Source: Metapseudomonas otitidis
Lineage (GTDB): Bacteria; Pseudomonadota; Gammaproteobacteria; Pseudomonadales; Pseudomonadaceae
DNA length: 64,000 nt
Direction: 5' to 3'
Assembly (NCBI RefSeq): GCF_900111835.1
Contig: NZ_FOJP01000005.1
Coordinates: forward strand, 186,001-250,000
In this document: one piece after another, positions 45,173 to 54,143 of the stretch
How positions within the stretch are numbered: the stretch's first letter is position 1
How the letters are laid out: every line of letters begins with the position of its first letter
Program-made: the position numbers and the translations under genes
Notes under the pieces: model-generated
What the model was told of the DNA's origin: nothing
Seen by the model: only the letters and a program-made list of their open reading frames with translations
The model's database searches: none

Positions 45173-45907
45173 TCAACGGTCGACGTGGATCTCCACCCGC
45201 CGGTTCTGCGCACGGCCTGCGTCGGTGCCGTTGTCCGCCACCGGCTGGCTTTCGCCGAACCCTTCGGTGGTGACCTTGCCCGAGGGCACGCCCTGGCTGA
45301 TCAGGTAGTCCGCCGCGCTGCGGGCCCGGCGCTCGGAAAGCCGCTGGTTGTAGCCATCGGCACCCACGCTGTCGGTATGCCCGACCACCTTCACCGACAC
45401 CATCGAGGCGCCGTTCAGGCGGGTCGCGATGGTGGCCAGCTCCTGCTTGGCGGCCGCCGTGAGCTCGGCCGAGTCGAAGGCGAACAGCACCTTGCCCTGG
45501 TCGCTCAGCACGATGACTTCGTCCTCGGCGGGCGGCGGGGGTGGTGGCGGCTCGTTGCGCACCGTGTCGGGGTAGCTCGGCTGCGGGCAACCGTTGTGGT
45601 TGACCTTCATGCCGGCCGGGGTGTTGGGGCAGGTATCGCGGCGGTCGAAGACACCGTCACCGTCCGCGTCACCGTCCTGGGCATAGCAGATGAGGCCGCC
45701 GACCACCGCACCCGCGACGGCCCCGCCCCCAGCCCAGGCTGAACTCTCGATCGCCCCCAGCCCACCGCCGGCCAGGGCACCGATCGCACTGCAGATTGGC
45801 CAGTTCCCCTGGTTGAGCGGCGCGTCGCCCGTACTGGACGTCGAGGCGCAACCGGAAAGAACACTGCCGACCAGAAGAAAGAGAGCCACCCGTGGAAAGG
45901 TACTCAT
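45173..45907 (-). CDS. OmpA-family lipoprotein with thrombospondin type-3 repeat
   Basis: A 244-residue lipoprotein: signal MSTFPRVALFLLVGSVLSGC, lipobox LSGC. Then a glycine-rich segment (GALAGGGLGAIESSAWAGGG) that may insert in the membrane, a Ca-binding type-3 motif DADGDGVFDRRDTCPNTPAG, a Pro-rich hinge (PPPPPPP) and the OmpA C-terminal domain (about 140-240) with KVVGHTDSVGADGYNQRLSERRA and NRRVEIHV, the peptidoglycan-binding residues. Paralogue of the next gene upstream. Confidence 0.88.
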   Translation of the reverse strand: MSTFPRVALFLLVGSVLSGCASTSSTGDAPLNQGNWPICSAIGALAGGGLGAIESSAWAGGGAVAGAVVGGLICYAQDGDADGDGVFDRRDTCPNTPAGMKVNHNGCPQPSYPDTVRNEPPPPPPPAEDEVIVLSDQGKVLFAFDSAELTAAAKQELATIATRLNGASMVSVKVVGHTDSVGADGYNQRLSERRARSAADYLISQGVPSGKVTTEGFGESQPVADNGTDAGRAQNRRVEIHVDR

Positions 45908-45985
45908 GATGAAGTTCTCCTGTGTCACCGACCGAATGCCGGCAACACAGGAGTAAAGACCCCGGCGCTGCGCTTGCCAAGCCGC

Positions 45986-46006
45986 AGGCCACGTGGGCCG
46001 TGGCCT
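45986..46006 (-). other. Hairpin at the end of the second OmpA-like gene
   Basis: Stem AGGCCACG/CGTGGCCT (45986-45993 with 45999-46006) overlaps the last two bases of the stop codon at 46005. No T run, so it may shield the mRNA end or pause transcription between the paralogues. Confidence 0.4.
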
Positions 46007-46703
46007 AGCGGTGGATGACGATCTCCACGCGGCGGTTCAGCGCACGGCCTTCAGCAGTCTTGTTGTCGGCCACCGGCTCGCTCTCGCCCGCCCCGCCGAC
46101 CGACTGCACGCTGTCCGCCGGAATCCCCGAGGCCACCAGGTAGTCCGCCACCGACTGGGCGCGCTTCTCCGACAGTTTGAGGTTGTATGCATCGCTGCCG
46201 ACGCTGTCGGTGTGCCCGGTCACGCTCAGGCGAGCGCTGGGGGCCTCGTTGCGCAGCCGCGCGACGATGGTGTCCAGCTTGATCTTGTCGGCCGGATCGA
46301 GCTTGGCCGAATCGAAGGCGAACAGCAGGTCACGGACCACGATGGTTTCTTCCTTGACCACCACCACCTCTTCCACCTGCTCCACCACCGGGGCCGCCGG
46401 CGGGCAGCCGTTGGCGTCCACCACGGTACCGGGCGGCGTGCCGGGGCACTTGTCGCGGCTGTCCGGTACACCGTCGCCATCCTCGTCGCCGTCGCCGTGC
46501 GACCAGCAGTAGCCGGCCGCCAGGCCGCCACCGAGCAACGCCCCCCAACCCGCCCAGGAACTGCTCTCGATCGCACCCAACGCCGCACCGCCTACACCGC
46601 CTACTGCTGCGCACTTGGGCCAGTCGGTCTTCTGCAGGCCGGCGCAGCCGGTCAGCAGAGTCGACACAAGTAGCAAGGGTATTGCTGTCCTTGTGATGCT
46701 CAT
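46005..46703 (-). CDS. OmpA-family lipoprotein with thrombospondin type-3 repeat (paralogue)
   Basis: A 232-residue lipoprotein: signal MSITRTAIPLLLVSTLLTGC, lipobox LTGC. It shares with its neighbour the GAIESSSWAG glycine segment, an acidic Ca-binding repeat DGDEDGDGVPDSRDKCPGTPPG, and the OmpA domain (about 125-230) with VTGHTDSVGSDAYNLKLSEKRAQSV and NRRVEIVI. ATG at 46703 follows GAGGAG. The two genes are 97 bp apart and clearly arose by tandem duplication. Confidence 0.88.
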   Translation of the reverse strand: MSITRTAIPLLLVSTLLTGCAGLQKTDWPKCAAVGGVGGAALGAIESSSWAGWGALLGGGLAAGYCWSHGDGDEDGDGVPDSRDKCPGTPPGTVVDANGCPPAAPVVEQVEEVVVVKEETIVVRDLLFAFDSAKLDPADKIKLDTIVARLRNEAPSARLSVTGHTDSVGSDAYNLKLSEKRAQSVADYLVASGIPADSVQSVGGAGESEPVADNKTAEGRALNRRVEIVIHR

Positions 46704-46852
46704 ATGCCTGTCTCCTCGTGGTTGTCGGCCCGGAAAGCCGATCCCTGGGGAGTAAAGACGCGGCCCCTGCAAACTGCCAGCCAGGCACCCGGCAGAACTA
46801 GGCCTGGCCCCACGGGCAAGCTAGTCTTCGCACACCTGTCCGAGGAACCACG

Positions 46853-47350
46853 ATGACCCAGAGCTTTTCCACCCGCACTCCGCAGCAGGCCGTCGCCGCC
46901 CTGCTCGACCGCTATGCCCCGGCCCGCCTGCTGCTGGTGGGCAATACCCCGCTGCCGGCGGCCGAAGCCTTTGCCGCCGCCCACCCCGACAGCCAGGTGG
47001 AACATGCCCCCGCCGCCCCGCTGCCCAGCGCCCAGGCAGCCCAGCGCTATGACCTGGCCCTGCTGGCCGACTGCCTGGAGCACCTGCCCAAGCGCACCGG
47101 CCTGGAACTGCTGGGCGGCATCCGCAACCTGAACGCCAGCCGCATCGCCGTGCTGGTGGACCTCGCGGCCTGCGACTGGCAGGACACCGACTTCTTCGCC
47201 CTGGCCCTCCAGGCCACCGAAACCTTCCAGCGCGAAGGCCAGGTGCTGCACCTGTTCACCTACGACCTGCACGAATACAAGCAGGTGCCCGACTGGCTGA
47301 ACGCGAAGTTCTGGGCCAACCCGGAAAACTTCGGCAAATACTGGTGGTGA
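46853..47350 (+). CDS. Conserved hypothetical protein (DUF6231-like)
   Basis: A 165-residue soluble protein. The layout ([21 protein letters not shown], then [28 protein letters not shown] and [22 protein letters not shown]) looks like a reduced Rossmann fold resembling a methyltransferase without the SAM glycine loop. C-terminus is aromatic ([16 protein letters not shown]). ATG at 46853. Followed by the ychJ-like gene 2 bp later. Confidence 0.7.
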   Translation: MTQSFSTRTPQQAVAALLDRYAPARLLLVGNTPLPAAEAFAAAHPDSQVEHAPAAPLPSAQAAQRYDLALLADCLEHLPKRTGLELLGGIRNLNASRIAVLVDLAACDWQDTDFFALALQATETFQREGQVLHLFTYDLHEYKQVPDWLNAKFWANPENFGKYWW

Positions 47351-47352
47351 CC

Positions 47353-47823
47353 ATGAGCGCAACCCCTTGTGCCTGCGGCAGCGGCAACCTTCTCGACCAA
47401 TGCTGCGGCCGCTACCACGCCGGCCAGCCGGCCCCCAGCGCCGAGGCGCTGATGCGCTCGCGCTACTGCGCCTACGTACTGGGCCGGGTGGACTACCTGG
47501 TCGCCACCACCCTGCCGAGCCAGCAGGCGGGCCTGGACCAGGAGTCGATCAAGGCCTGGAGCCTGGGCAGTACGTGGCTGGGCCTGGAGGTGGAGGCCAG
47601 CGAAGTCCTCGGCGGCGCCCCCGAACACGCCCGCGTCACCTTCACCGCCCGCTGGCACGACAGCCAGGGTGAGCACGCTCACCGCGAGCGCTCGTCCTTC
47701 GTCCAACGCGATGGGCGCTGGTACTTCATCGACCCCACCGTGCCGGTGAAGGCGGGCCGCAACGACCCCTGCATCTGTGGCAGCGGGCAGAAATTCAAGA
47801 AATGCTGCGCGGGGTATCTCTAG
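47353..47823 (+). CDS. YchJ-family (UPF0225) SEC-C zinc-motif protein
   Basis: A 156-residue protein with two SEC-C type zinc-binding segments: [17 protein letters not shown] at the N-terminus and [13 protein letters not shown] at the C-terminus, joined by an NTF2-like domain (about 28-125, [25 protein letters not shown]). The ATG at 47353 is used through coupling to the upstream stop; an in-frame GTG at 47344 is less likely. Function unknown, possibly a metal-dependent partner of the translation or secretion machinery. Confidence 0.85.
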   Translation: MSATPCACGSGNLLDQCCGRYHAGQPAPSAEALMRSRYCAYVLGRVDYLVATTLPSQQAGLDQESIKAWSLGSTWLGLEVEASEVLGGAPEHARVTFTARWHDSQGEHAHRERSSFVQRDGRWYFIDPTVPVKAGRNDPCICGSGQKFKKCCAGYL

Positions 47824-47874
47824 ACACGGCTGCGCAGCGAAAGGAATCCACGCCAACCCAAGAAGGAGACACCC

Positions 47875-48975
47875 ATGGCCAAGCGCCATTTGCTCATCCC
47901 CCTGCTCGCCGCCATGGCCTGCGCCAGCCAGGCCGCCGAAGTCCACCTCGGACTCGGCAGCGCCGAGCGGGTCACCCGCCTGTTCGCCTACCCCAACAAC
48001 TGCAACGTCATCTGCTACCGCGACTGGAGCCTGGAGCAGACGGTCGAGCACTACCTCAAGCAGAGCCTGGCCCGCGACGGCCTGGCCAAGGCCTCGGTGA
48101 AGGTCCACCGCGACAAGGACGGCGTCTACGCCAACTTCTCCGGCGTGCCGGCCGACTACGGCAAGCCGCTGATGAAGCTGCTGGATGCCGGCGACAGCGC
48201 CTACGAAGGCGCCAAGCGCCTGAACCATGACAAGCAGTGGCAGTACAACTGGTACTTCTTCCTGCCGCTGGGCATGGCCCTGGAAAACCGCCGCAGCGTC
48301 GAGCTGCTGCACTTCCCGCCGGACTACTCCCTGACCAAGGCGCAGGACTACCTCGAGTCGTCCACCACCAACCGCTGGGCCAGCCTGCTGGTGGTCAACG
48401 GCGTGGCCGCCGACGCGACTCCGGGCTACCAGACCATCCTCGACATCGCCCCCATCGCCGCCCCGGCCGACGCGGGCAGCACCCTGGAAACCGTCTACGA
48501 CTACTTCACCCCCTACCAGACGCGGATGGTCCAGGAGCTCACCGCCGGCAAGCCGGCGCTGCCCATGGTGGCGTTCGGCAAGCCGGTCCGGGACTGGGTG
48601 AAGAAGCAGTACAACGTCAGCATCGGCGTGCTCGGCCTCGGGCAGATCGATCTCGGCAAGGACCAGAAGGTCCCGGTGCTGGGCAGCAACCACCCGAGCT
48701 ACATCTGGTACGCCGCCAACCCGGACAACTACGACGGCGACGAAGCCAAGGCGAACGCCGCCGGCCTCAAGGTGATGGGCCAGGACCTCAGCGCCGCCTG
48801 CTGGCAGGCCAAGCTGGGCAGCAACCCCAGTGCCGACCCGTCCACCACACTTTCCAGCTGCAAGCAGACCTGGCAGGTGACCAACAAGGTGCAGACCTGC
48901 GAGCTGTTCTACACCTCCATCCGCAAATACGACGCCGACAAGGCCAAGCAGACCTGCACCGCCCCGCAAGGCTGA
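47875..48975 (+). CDS. Exported protein of unknown function
   Basis: A 366-residue protein with a clear Sec signal (MAKRHLLIPLLAAMACASQA, cut before AEVHLG). Mature protein has six Cys, including a close pair in NNCNVICYRDW and three near the C-terminus (AACWQAK, LSSCKQTW, QTCELFY, QTCTAPQ), suggesting disulfides. PNNCNVICYRDWSLEQTVEHYLKQSL and GNHPSYIWYAANPDNYDGDEAKANAAG-type segments do not match a family I can name. ATG at 47875 follows AAGGAG. Ends at a bidirectional terminator. Confidence 0.7.
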   Translation: MAKRHLLIPLLAAMACASQAAEVHLGLGSAERVTRLFAYPNNCNVICYRDWSLEQTVEHYLKQSLARDGLAKASVKVHRDKDGVYANFSGVPADYGKPLMKLLDAGDSAYEGAKRLNHDKQWQYNWYFFLPLGMALENRRSVELLHFPPDYSLTKAQDYLESSTTNRWASLLVVNGVAADATPGYQTILDIAPIAAPADAGSTLETVYDYFTPYQTRMVQELTAGKPALPMVAFGKPVRDWVKKQYNVSIGVLGLGQIDLGKDQKVPVLGSNHPSYIWYAANPDNYDGDEAKANAAGLKVMGQDLSAACWQAKLGSNPSADPSTTLSSCKQTWQVTNKVQTCELFYTSIRKYDADKAKQTCTAPQG

Positions 48976-48997
48976 GGCAGGGCGCAACGGCCGGAAC

Positions 48998-49028
48998 GAA
49001 AGAGCCCGCCAGATCGGCGGGCTCTTTC
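48998..49028. terminator. Bidirectional terminator
   Basis: A perfect 13-bp stem (48998-49010 with 49016-49028) with loop AGATC; A-rich before and T-rich after. It lies between two convergent genes. Confidence 0.92.
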
Positions 49029-49030
49029 AT

Positions 49031-49603
49031 TCATTCCTGCAGCTTCAGGTGCGAGATGTCCGGCGGCGGGCCTGCCGGCACCGCCTTGGCCTGGCCCATG
49101 TCACTGCCCACCGGCGCCAGGCTGAACTGGCTGAGGTCCACCTTCGGCGCCACCGGCTCGGCCTTGGCGTCCTGCAGGTCCGCCCCCACCGGCGCGATGC
49201 CGAAGTCCGGCGCGTCGACGTCCATGAAGGCCGCCATGTACTCGTCCCGCGGCGCCACCTTGAGGCGTCCGGCCGGTGCGGCTGCGGGGGCCGCAGCAGC
49301 GGGCACCGGTGCCACGCCAGGCGCCGCCGGCTCGGCGGGTGGCGGGGGCGCCAGCTCCACCTCCTCGATCTCCACGTCCATGTCGCGCACATCCACCCGC
49401 GCCCCGGCCCGCTCCAGCGTCACCCGGTATTTTTCCGCCCCGGCCGCATCAAGATTGTTCTTGATCACGATGCGCCGGCCGGAAAACAGCAAGGCTATGC
49501 GCTGTGCGTCGGCCTGGAACAGCTTGGCGAGGTTGGCCTTCACCTGGTCGGCATCCGCACCGGGAACCAGTTGGCCGGAGAAGGCGATCTCGTAGCGGCT
49601 CAT
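49031..49603 (-). CDS. Conserved hypothetical protein with Pro/Ala linker and short C-terminal repeats
   Basis: A 190-residue cytoplasmic protein. The N-terminal domain (about 1-80, YEIAFSGQLVPGADADQVKANLAKLF and FSGRRIVIKNNLDAAGAEKYRVTLERAGA) is a small alpha/beta module seen at the front of several Pseudomonas and Shewanella proteins. A Pro/Ala-rich linker follows (about 85-112), then two related repeats, FGIAPVGADLQDAKAEP and FSLAPVGSDMGQAKAVP. No known function. ATG at 49603. Confidence 0.72.
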   Translation of the reverse strand: MSRYEIAFSGQLVPGADADQVKANLAKLFQADAQRIALLFSGRRIVIKNNLDAAGAEKYRVTLERAGARVDVRDMDVEIEEVELAPPPPAEPAAPGVAPVPAAAAPAAAPAGRLKVAPRDEYMAAFMDVDAPDFGIAPVGADLQDAKAEPVAPKVDLSQFSLAPVGSDMGQAKAVPAGPPPDISHLKLQE

Positions 49604-49716
49604 CGGTCACACTCCTGTCCAAAACAGCCCGCAGTATGGCGCAGGTTTTTTTCTGCCAACAACAAGTTGCAGCCGAGCAGTTGCTTGTTACACTTGAGCG
49701 TCTTCGGAGTATCGCG

Positions 49717-50217
49717 ATGTTTTATCAGGCGCAAACGATAAGAATTCTCAGCCTACTGGTTTTGCTGACCCTCTCTGCCTCGGGCCTTTCCGGTTGTTCC
49801 ACCTGGCTGACCGGGGGCTTTCGCGATCCCGACGTGCAACTGGTCAAGGTCGACGTGATCAAGGCCCGTCTCCTCGAACAACAGTTTCTGCTGCGCTTTC
49901 GCGTGGACAACCCCAACGACGTCAGCCTGCCCATCCGTGGCCTGGCCTACACCGTCTACCTCAACGACGTGAAGCTCGCCACCGGCGAGTCCGACACCTG
50001 GTTCACCGTCCCCGCCCTGGGCCGCGAGACCTTCGAAGTGCCGGTGCGCACCAACCTGTGGCGCCACATGAAGTACATCGTCAAGCTGCTGGAGAAGCCC
50101 AACGAGGTCATCCGCTACCGCCTCGAAGGCGAAGTGAAGACAGGCCTCATGTTCGGCAAGAGCGTGCACCTCGCCCGCAATGGCGAGATAATCCCGGGCA
50201 ACTACATCCCGGAGTGA
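49717..50217 (+). CDS. LEA type 2 (WHy domain) lipoprotein
   Basis: A 166-residue lipoprotein: signal peptide to LSGC (lipobox, Cys27) then a LEA14/WHy domain (about 40-160) with [36 protein letters not shown], the family's NPN motif. Such domains protect proteins or membranes during drying or stress, and are common as exported lipoproteins in Pseudomonas. ATG at 49717 follows CGGAG by 8 bases; the frame is open earlier but lacks a signal peptide. Confidence 0.83.
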   Translation: MFYQAQTIRILSLLVLLTLSASGLSGCSTWLTGGFRDPDVQLVKVDVIKARLLEQQFLLRFRVDNPNDVSLPIRGLAYTVYLNDVKLATGESDTWFTVPALGRETFEVPVRTNLWRHMKYIVKLLEKPNEVIRYRLEGEVKTGLMFGKSVHLARNGEIIPGNYIPE

Positions 50218-50225
50218 TCCACCCC

Positions 50226-50417
50226 ATGAGCCAGCACGAACACGTCCATGGTCCCGACTGCAACCACGACCATGACCACGATCACCACCACGTCCACGGC
50301 CCGCACTGCAACCACGGTCACCAGGAGCCCGTGCGCAACCCGCTGAAGGAAGTGGGCCGCAACGACCCCTGCCCCTGCGGCAGCCAGAAGAAGTTCAAGA
50401 AGTGCCACGGTGCCTGA
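50226..50417 (+). CDS. His-rich small protein with SEC-C zinc motif
   Basis: A 63-residue protein. The first half is a metal-binding stretch with about 15 His among Asp and Cys ([28 protein letters not shown]); GPxCNH occurs twice. The second half is a SEC-C motif, [18 protein letters not shown], as at the end of SecA where it binds zinc. Starts 8 bp after the LEA lipoprotein stop and ends 17 bp before a terminator, so it is likely co-transcribed. Could store or deliver zinc, or act as a SecA/ribosome partner; inference only. Confidence 0.8.
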   Translation: MSQHEHVHGPDCNHDHDHDHHHVHGPHCNHGHQEPVRNPLKEVGRNDPCPCGSQKKFKKCHGA

Positions 50418-50434
50418 TCCGCATCCGCACAACG

Positions 50435-50458
50435 AGGCCCGTCTAGTACGGGCCTTTT
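50435..50458 (+). terminator. Terminator after the His-rich gene
   Basis: An 8-bp stem (50435-50442 with 50448-50455), CTAGT loop, TTTT. Confidence 0.88.
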
Positions 50459-50522
50459 CGTATCTGCCGGGTTTCCTTTAGGCTGACCGCCCCATTCCAG
50501 CGCTGTTCCGAGGAGTCCCGCC

Positions 50523-51176
50523 ATGATCGACCTGTATTACTGGACCACCCCCAACGGCCACAAGATCACCCTGTTCCTCGAGGAGACCGGCCTCCCCTAC
50601 CGGATCCACCCCATCAACATCGGCAAGGACGAACAGTTCCAGCCGCATTTCCTCAAGATCGCCCCCAACAACCGCATCCCCGCCATAGTCGACAACGAGC
50701 CGGCGGACGGCGGCGAACCGCTCTCGCTGTTCGAGTCCGGGGCCATCCTGCTCTACCTCGCCGAGAAGACCGGGCGCTTCATCCCCCAGGACCTGCGCGG
50801 CCGCCAGGAAGCCCTGCAGTGGCTGTTCTGGCAGATGGGCGGCCTCGGCCCGATGGCCGGGCAGAACCACCACTTCAACCGCTTCGCCCCGGAGAAGGTG
50901 CCCTACGCCATTCAGCGCTACGTCAAGGAAACCGCCCGCCTCTACGGCGTGCTCGACCGCCGCCTGGCCGACCGCGCCTTCGTCGCCGGCGACGACTACA
51001 GCATCGCCGACATGGCCATCTACCCCTGGATCGTGCCCCACGCCTACCAGGAGCAGGACCTGGACGACTTCCCCCACGTCAAGCGCTGGTTCCAGGCCAT
51101 CCAGGCGCGCCCGGCCACCGTCCGCGCCTACGACCTGGTGGAACGCATCAACCCCGCCGCAGCCGTCCGGAAGTAA
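50523..51176 (+). CDS. Glutathione S-transferase, Nu class (YfcG-like)
   Basis: A 217-residue GST with thioredoxin-like N-terminal domain (1-85) and helical C-terminal domain (90-205). The TTPNGHKITLFLEETGL start carries the Thr-Pro-Asn triad typical of YfcG/YghU, which bind two glutathiones and reduce disulfides. NNRIPAIVD (cis-Pro), LFESGAILLYLAEKTG (Glu-Ser GSH site) and GDDYSIADMAIYPWI (N-capping Asp) are all present. ATG at 50523 follows GAGGAG. Confidence 0.9.
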   Translation: MIDLYYWTTPNGHKITLFLEETGLPYRIHPINIGKDEQFQPHFLKIAPNNRIPAIVDNEPADGGEPLSLFESGAILLYLAEKTGRFIPQDLRGRQEALQWLFWQMGGLGPMAGQNHHFNRFAPEKVPYAIQRYVKETARLYGVLDRRLADRAFVAGDDYSIADMAIYPWIVPHAYQEQDLDDFPHVKRWFQAIQARPATVRAYDLVERINPAAAVRK

Positions 51177-51332
51177 CCCCTGCACAGCGCCCGGCACCCG
51201 TGATGCAACGGGCGTCGGGCACTGCCCGGGCGCCCCCGTCGGAAGGCCGGTCATCCGGCCCTTGCGCAGTCCGAAGACGCTCTCTAACGTAGCGCGTTTC
51301 GAACCGCCGCCTTCCCCGGGAGACACCGCCCC

Positions 51333-53873
51333 ATGGCTTCGCCTGCGCCCAAGCGCCTCATCTCCACTTTCTGCCTGGGCGCCGCCCTCAGCGCCATGGT
51401 CGGCCTCACCGGCTGCCAGTCCTGGCTGGACAGCCGCTACGCCGACAGCCTGCCACCCACCTCCGGCTTCCAGCCGGTCAAGGGCCTGGCGCAGAGCGTC
51501 TCGATCCGCCGCAACCCGCTGGGCATGCCGCTGATCGAAACCACCACCTTCCACGACGCCCTCTTCGCCATGGGCTACGTGCATGCCTCCGACCGCCTCA
51601 GCCAGATGGTCGGCCTGCGCCTCATGGCCGAAGGCCGCCTGGCGGAGATGGCCGGCCCGGGTGTGCTGGAGATCGACCGCTTCATGCGCGCGGCCAACCT
51701 GCGCAAGAGCGCCGACCTCCTCTACAAGAACGCCTCCCCGCGCCTGAAGTCCTTCTTCGAGGTCTACGCCCGGGGCGTCAACGCCTACCTCTACCGCTAC
51801 CGCGACAAGCTGCCGATGGACCTGGCCGAATCCGGCTACCGGCCCGCCTACTGGAAGCCCGAGGACTCGGTGCTGGTCTTCACCCTGCTCAACTTCGGCC
51901 TGGCGGTGAACCTGCAGGAAGAAATCGCCTCCCTGGTCATGGCGCAGAAGGTCGGTGCCGACAAGGTGGCCTGGCTGCTGCCGATCTACCCCGACGAGAA
52001 CCTGCCCTTCGACGAAGCCGAAAAGCTCAAGGGCCTCAACCTCGGCGGGCAGATCCCCGGCCTGGCCAGCATCGACCAGGCCGCCGGCCAGGTGGCCGGC
52101 CTCGGCATGCTCGGCGTCGCCGCCTCCAACAACTGGGCCATCGCCCCGCAGCGCGCGCGCAATGGCAAGAGCATCCTCGCCAACGACACCCACCTGCCGC
52201 TGTCCATGCCCTCCATCTGGAACTTCGTGCAGATCCGCTCGCCGAAATTCCAGGCCGCCGGCGTCTCGGTGGCGGGTGTCCCGGCCATCGTCGCCGGCTT
52301 CAACGGCAAGCTCGCCTGGGGCATGACCATGGTCATGGCCGACAACCAGGACCTCTACCTGGAGAAGGTCAAGCGCGAAGGCAACCGCCTCTACTACCTG
52401 GCCGACGGCAAGTGGCAGCCGGCCATCGAGCGCAACGAGACCTTCTTCATCAAGGGCGAGCGCCCGATCCGCGAGACCCTCTACGAAACCCGCCACGGCC
52501 CGCTGCTCAATTCCGTGCTCGGCCAGCGCAAGCACCCGCTGCAGCCGGTGGAGCTGAAGAGCGGCCTGGGCATCGCCCTGAAGACCGCCCAGTTCGAGCA
52601 GGACACCACCCTCGACGCCTTCTTCGACCTGTCCCGCGCCCAGTCCGTGGAGCAGGCCGCCGAAGCCACCCGCGCCATCCGCGCCATCGGCCTCAACCTG
52701 CTCACCGCCGACGCCCAGCACATCGCCTGGCAGGTCACCGGCCGCTACCCGAACCGCCGTGAAGGCCGGGGCCTGATGCCCTCTCCCGGCTGGGACAGCC
52801 GCTACGACTGGGACGGCTACGCCGACCCGATGCTCCACCCCTACGACCAGGACCCGCCCCAGGGCTGGCTCGGCACCGCCAACCAGCGCACCGTCCAGGG
52901 CGGCTATGGCGTGCAGCTGTCCAACTCCTGGTTCTACCCCGAGCGGGCCGAGCGGATCGCCCAGCTGGCCGGCAGCGGCAAGCACGACACCCGCAGCATG
53001 ATCGCCATGCAGTACGACCAGACCACTCCCTTCGCCGCCAAGCTCAAGGCCATGTTCGAAGACCCGGCCATGGCCCAGCCGCTCAAGCAGGCCATCGACG
53101 CCCTGCCCGGCGCCGAGCGTGACCGTGCCCGCGAAGCCCTGAGCCGCCTGCTGGCCTTAGACGGCAACCTCGCCCCCACCTCAGCCGACGCCGTCTACTA
53201 CGAAGCCTTCCTCCACGAGAGTGCGCGGCAGATCTTCCTCGACGAACTGGGCCCGGACACCAGCCCCGCCTGGCAGGCCCTGGTGGAGACCGCCAACCTC
53301 TCCTACTCCGCCCAGGCCGACCACCTGCTGGGCCGCGCCGACAGCCCCTTCTGGGACGACGTGCGCACCCCGCAGAAGGAAGACAAGCCCGCCATCCTCG
53401 CCCGCAGCCTCGCCGCCGCCGTCAGCTTCGCCGAAGGCAAGCTCGGCGCCGACCGCCGCAGCTGGCAGTGGGGCAAGCTGCACACCTACACCTGGGCCAC
53501 CGACACCACCCGCCTCGCGCCCTACATGAGCGCCAGCCAGCGCACCAGCATCAACGCCATCAAGGGTTACCTGGACCGCGGCCCCTACCCCGCCGGCGGC
53601 GACATGAACACCCTCAACGTCTCCGGCTACAACTGGGGCAACGACTTCGACACCTGGCTGATCCCGGCCATGCGCATCATCGTCGACTTCGGCCAGCCGG
53701 AACCCATGATCGGCCTCAACAGCTCCGGCCAGTCCGGCAACCCCGCCAGCCCGCACTACGCCGACGGCATCGACGCCTGGCTCAAGGCCCGCTACCTGAG
53801 CTTCCCGTTCCAGTCGCAGAACCTCGACGGCGTCTACGGCACCAAGCGGCTGATGCTCACCCCGCAAAAATGA
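51333..53873 (+). CDS. quiP: Acyl-homoserine lactone acylase QuiP
   Basis: An 846-residue Ntn hydrolase (penicillin acylase family) that cleaves the acyl chain from long-chain acyl-homoserine lactones, quenching quorum signals or using them as carbon source. Signal peptide with a lipobox-like LTGC (Cys28), alpha chain, spacer, and autoproteolytic site GVAA-SNNW with Ser265 as the new N-terminal nucleophile of the beta chain. Asn and Arg of the active site are likely in YGVQLSNSW and nearby. Best match from memory is P. aeruginosa QuiP. Start ATG at 51333. Confidence 0.92.
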   Translation: MASPAPKRLISTFCLGAALSAMVGLTGCQSWLDSRYADSLPPTSGFQPVKGLAQSVSIRRNPLGMPLIETTTFHDALFAMGYVHASDRLSQMVGLRLMAEGRLAEMAGPGVLEIDRFMRAANLRKSADLLYKNASPRLKSFFEVYARGVNAYLYRYRDKLPMDLAESGYRPAYWKPEDSVLVFTLLNFGLAVNLQEEIASLVMAQKVGADKVAWLLPIYPDENLPFDEAEKLKGLNLGGQIPGLASIDQAAGQVAGLGMLGVAASNNWAIAPQRARNGKSILANDTHLPLSMPSIWNFVQIRSPKFQAAGVSVAGVPAIVAGFNGKLAWGMTMVMADNQDLYLEKVKREGNRLYYLADGKWQPAIERNETFFIKGERPIRETLYETRHGPLLNSVLGQRKHPLQPVELKSGLGIALKTAQFEQDTTLDAFFDLSRAQSVEQAAEATRAIRAIGLNLLTADAQHIAWQVTGRYPNRREGRGLMPSPGWDSRYDWDGYADPMLHPYDQDPPQGWLGTANQRTVQGGYGVQLSNSWFYPERAERIAQLAGSGKHDTRSMIAMQYDQTTPFAAKLKAMFEDPAMAQPLKQAIDALPGAERDRAREALSRLLALDGNLAPTSADAVYYEAFLHESARQIFLDELGPDTSPAWQALVETANLSYSAQADHLLGRADSPFWDDVRTPQKEDKPAILARSLAAAVSFAEGKLGADRRSWQWGKLHTYTWATDTTRLAPYMSASQRTSINAIKGYLDRGPYPAGGDMNTLNVSGYNWGNDFDTWLIPAMRIIVDFGQPEPMIGLNSSGQSGNPASPHYADGIDAWLKARYLSFPFQSQNLDGVYGTKRLMLTPQK

Positions 53874-53944
53874 TCACCACCACGCGGAACTCCCCGCGCG
53901 GTGGCTGTCTATGTAAACGGACTTACTCCATAGATCACATCTTC

Positions 53945-53973
53945 AGGGCGCCCTCACCGGCGCCCTTTCTTTT
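53945..53973 (+). terminator. Terminator after quiP
   Basis: An 8-bp stem (53945-53952 with 53959-53966), CTCACC loop, TTTCTTTT. It lies 71 bp past the stop. Confidence 0.85.
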
Positions 53974-54058
53974 GCCCGTGAAAAGCCTCACGGCCGATCC
54001 AGACGCCCAACGCCGGGCATCGCGAGCTCGGCGCCAACCTGCGGAAAAATGCACGGAC

Positions 54059-54080
54059 GTAGCCCGGGCTTCAGCCCGGG
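54059..54080. repeat. REP-like palindrome
   Basis: CCCGGGCT-TC-AGCCCGGG (54063-54080) preceded by CGTAG. The motif GTAGCCCGGGCTTCAGCCCGGG is a common intergenic repeat in Pseudomonas. Nothing coding is seen in 53974-54143. Confidence 0.6.
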
Positions 54081-54143
54081 AAATCGGCAAGAAGGGAAAA
54101 GCCAGGGAAAGCGGCCCCTGCATTGCACAGGGGCCGCCCGGGT

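Noticed and set aside
47344-47352. GTG start for the YchJ-like gene
   Set aside because: It lies inside the last codons of the upstream gene and lacks a ribosome site; the ATG at 47353 gives the normal family N-terminus.
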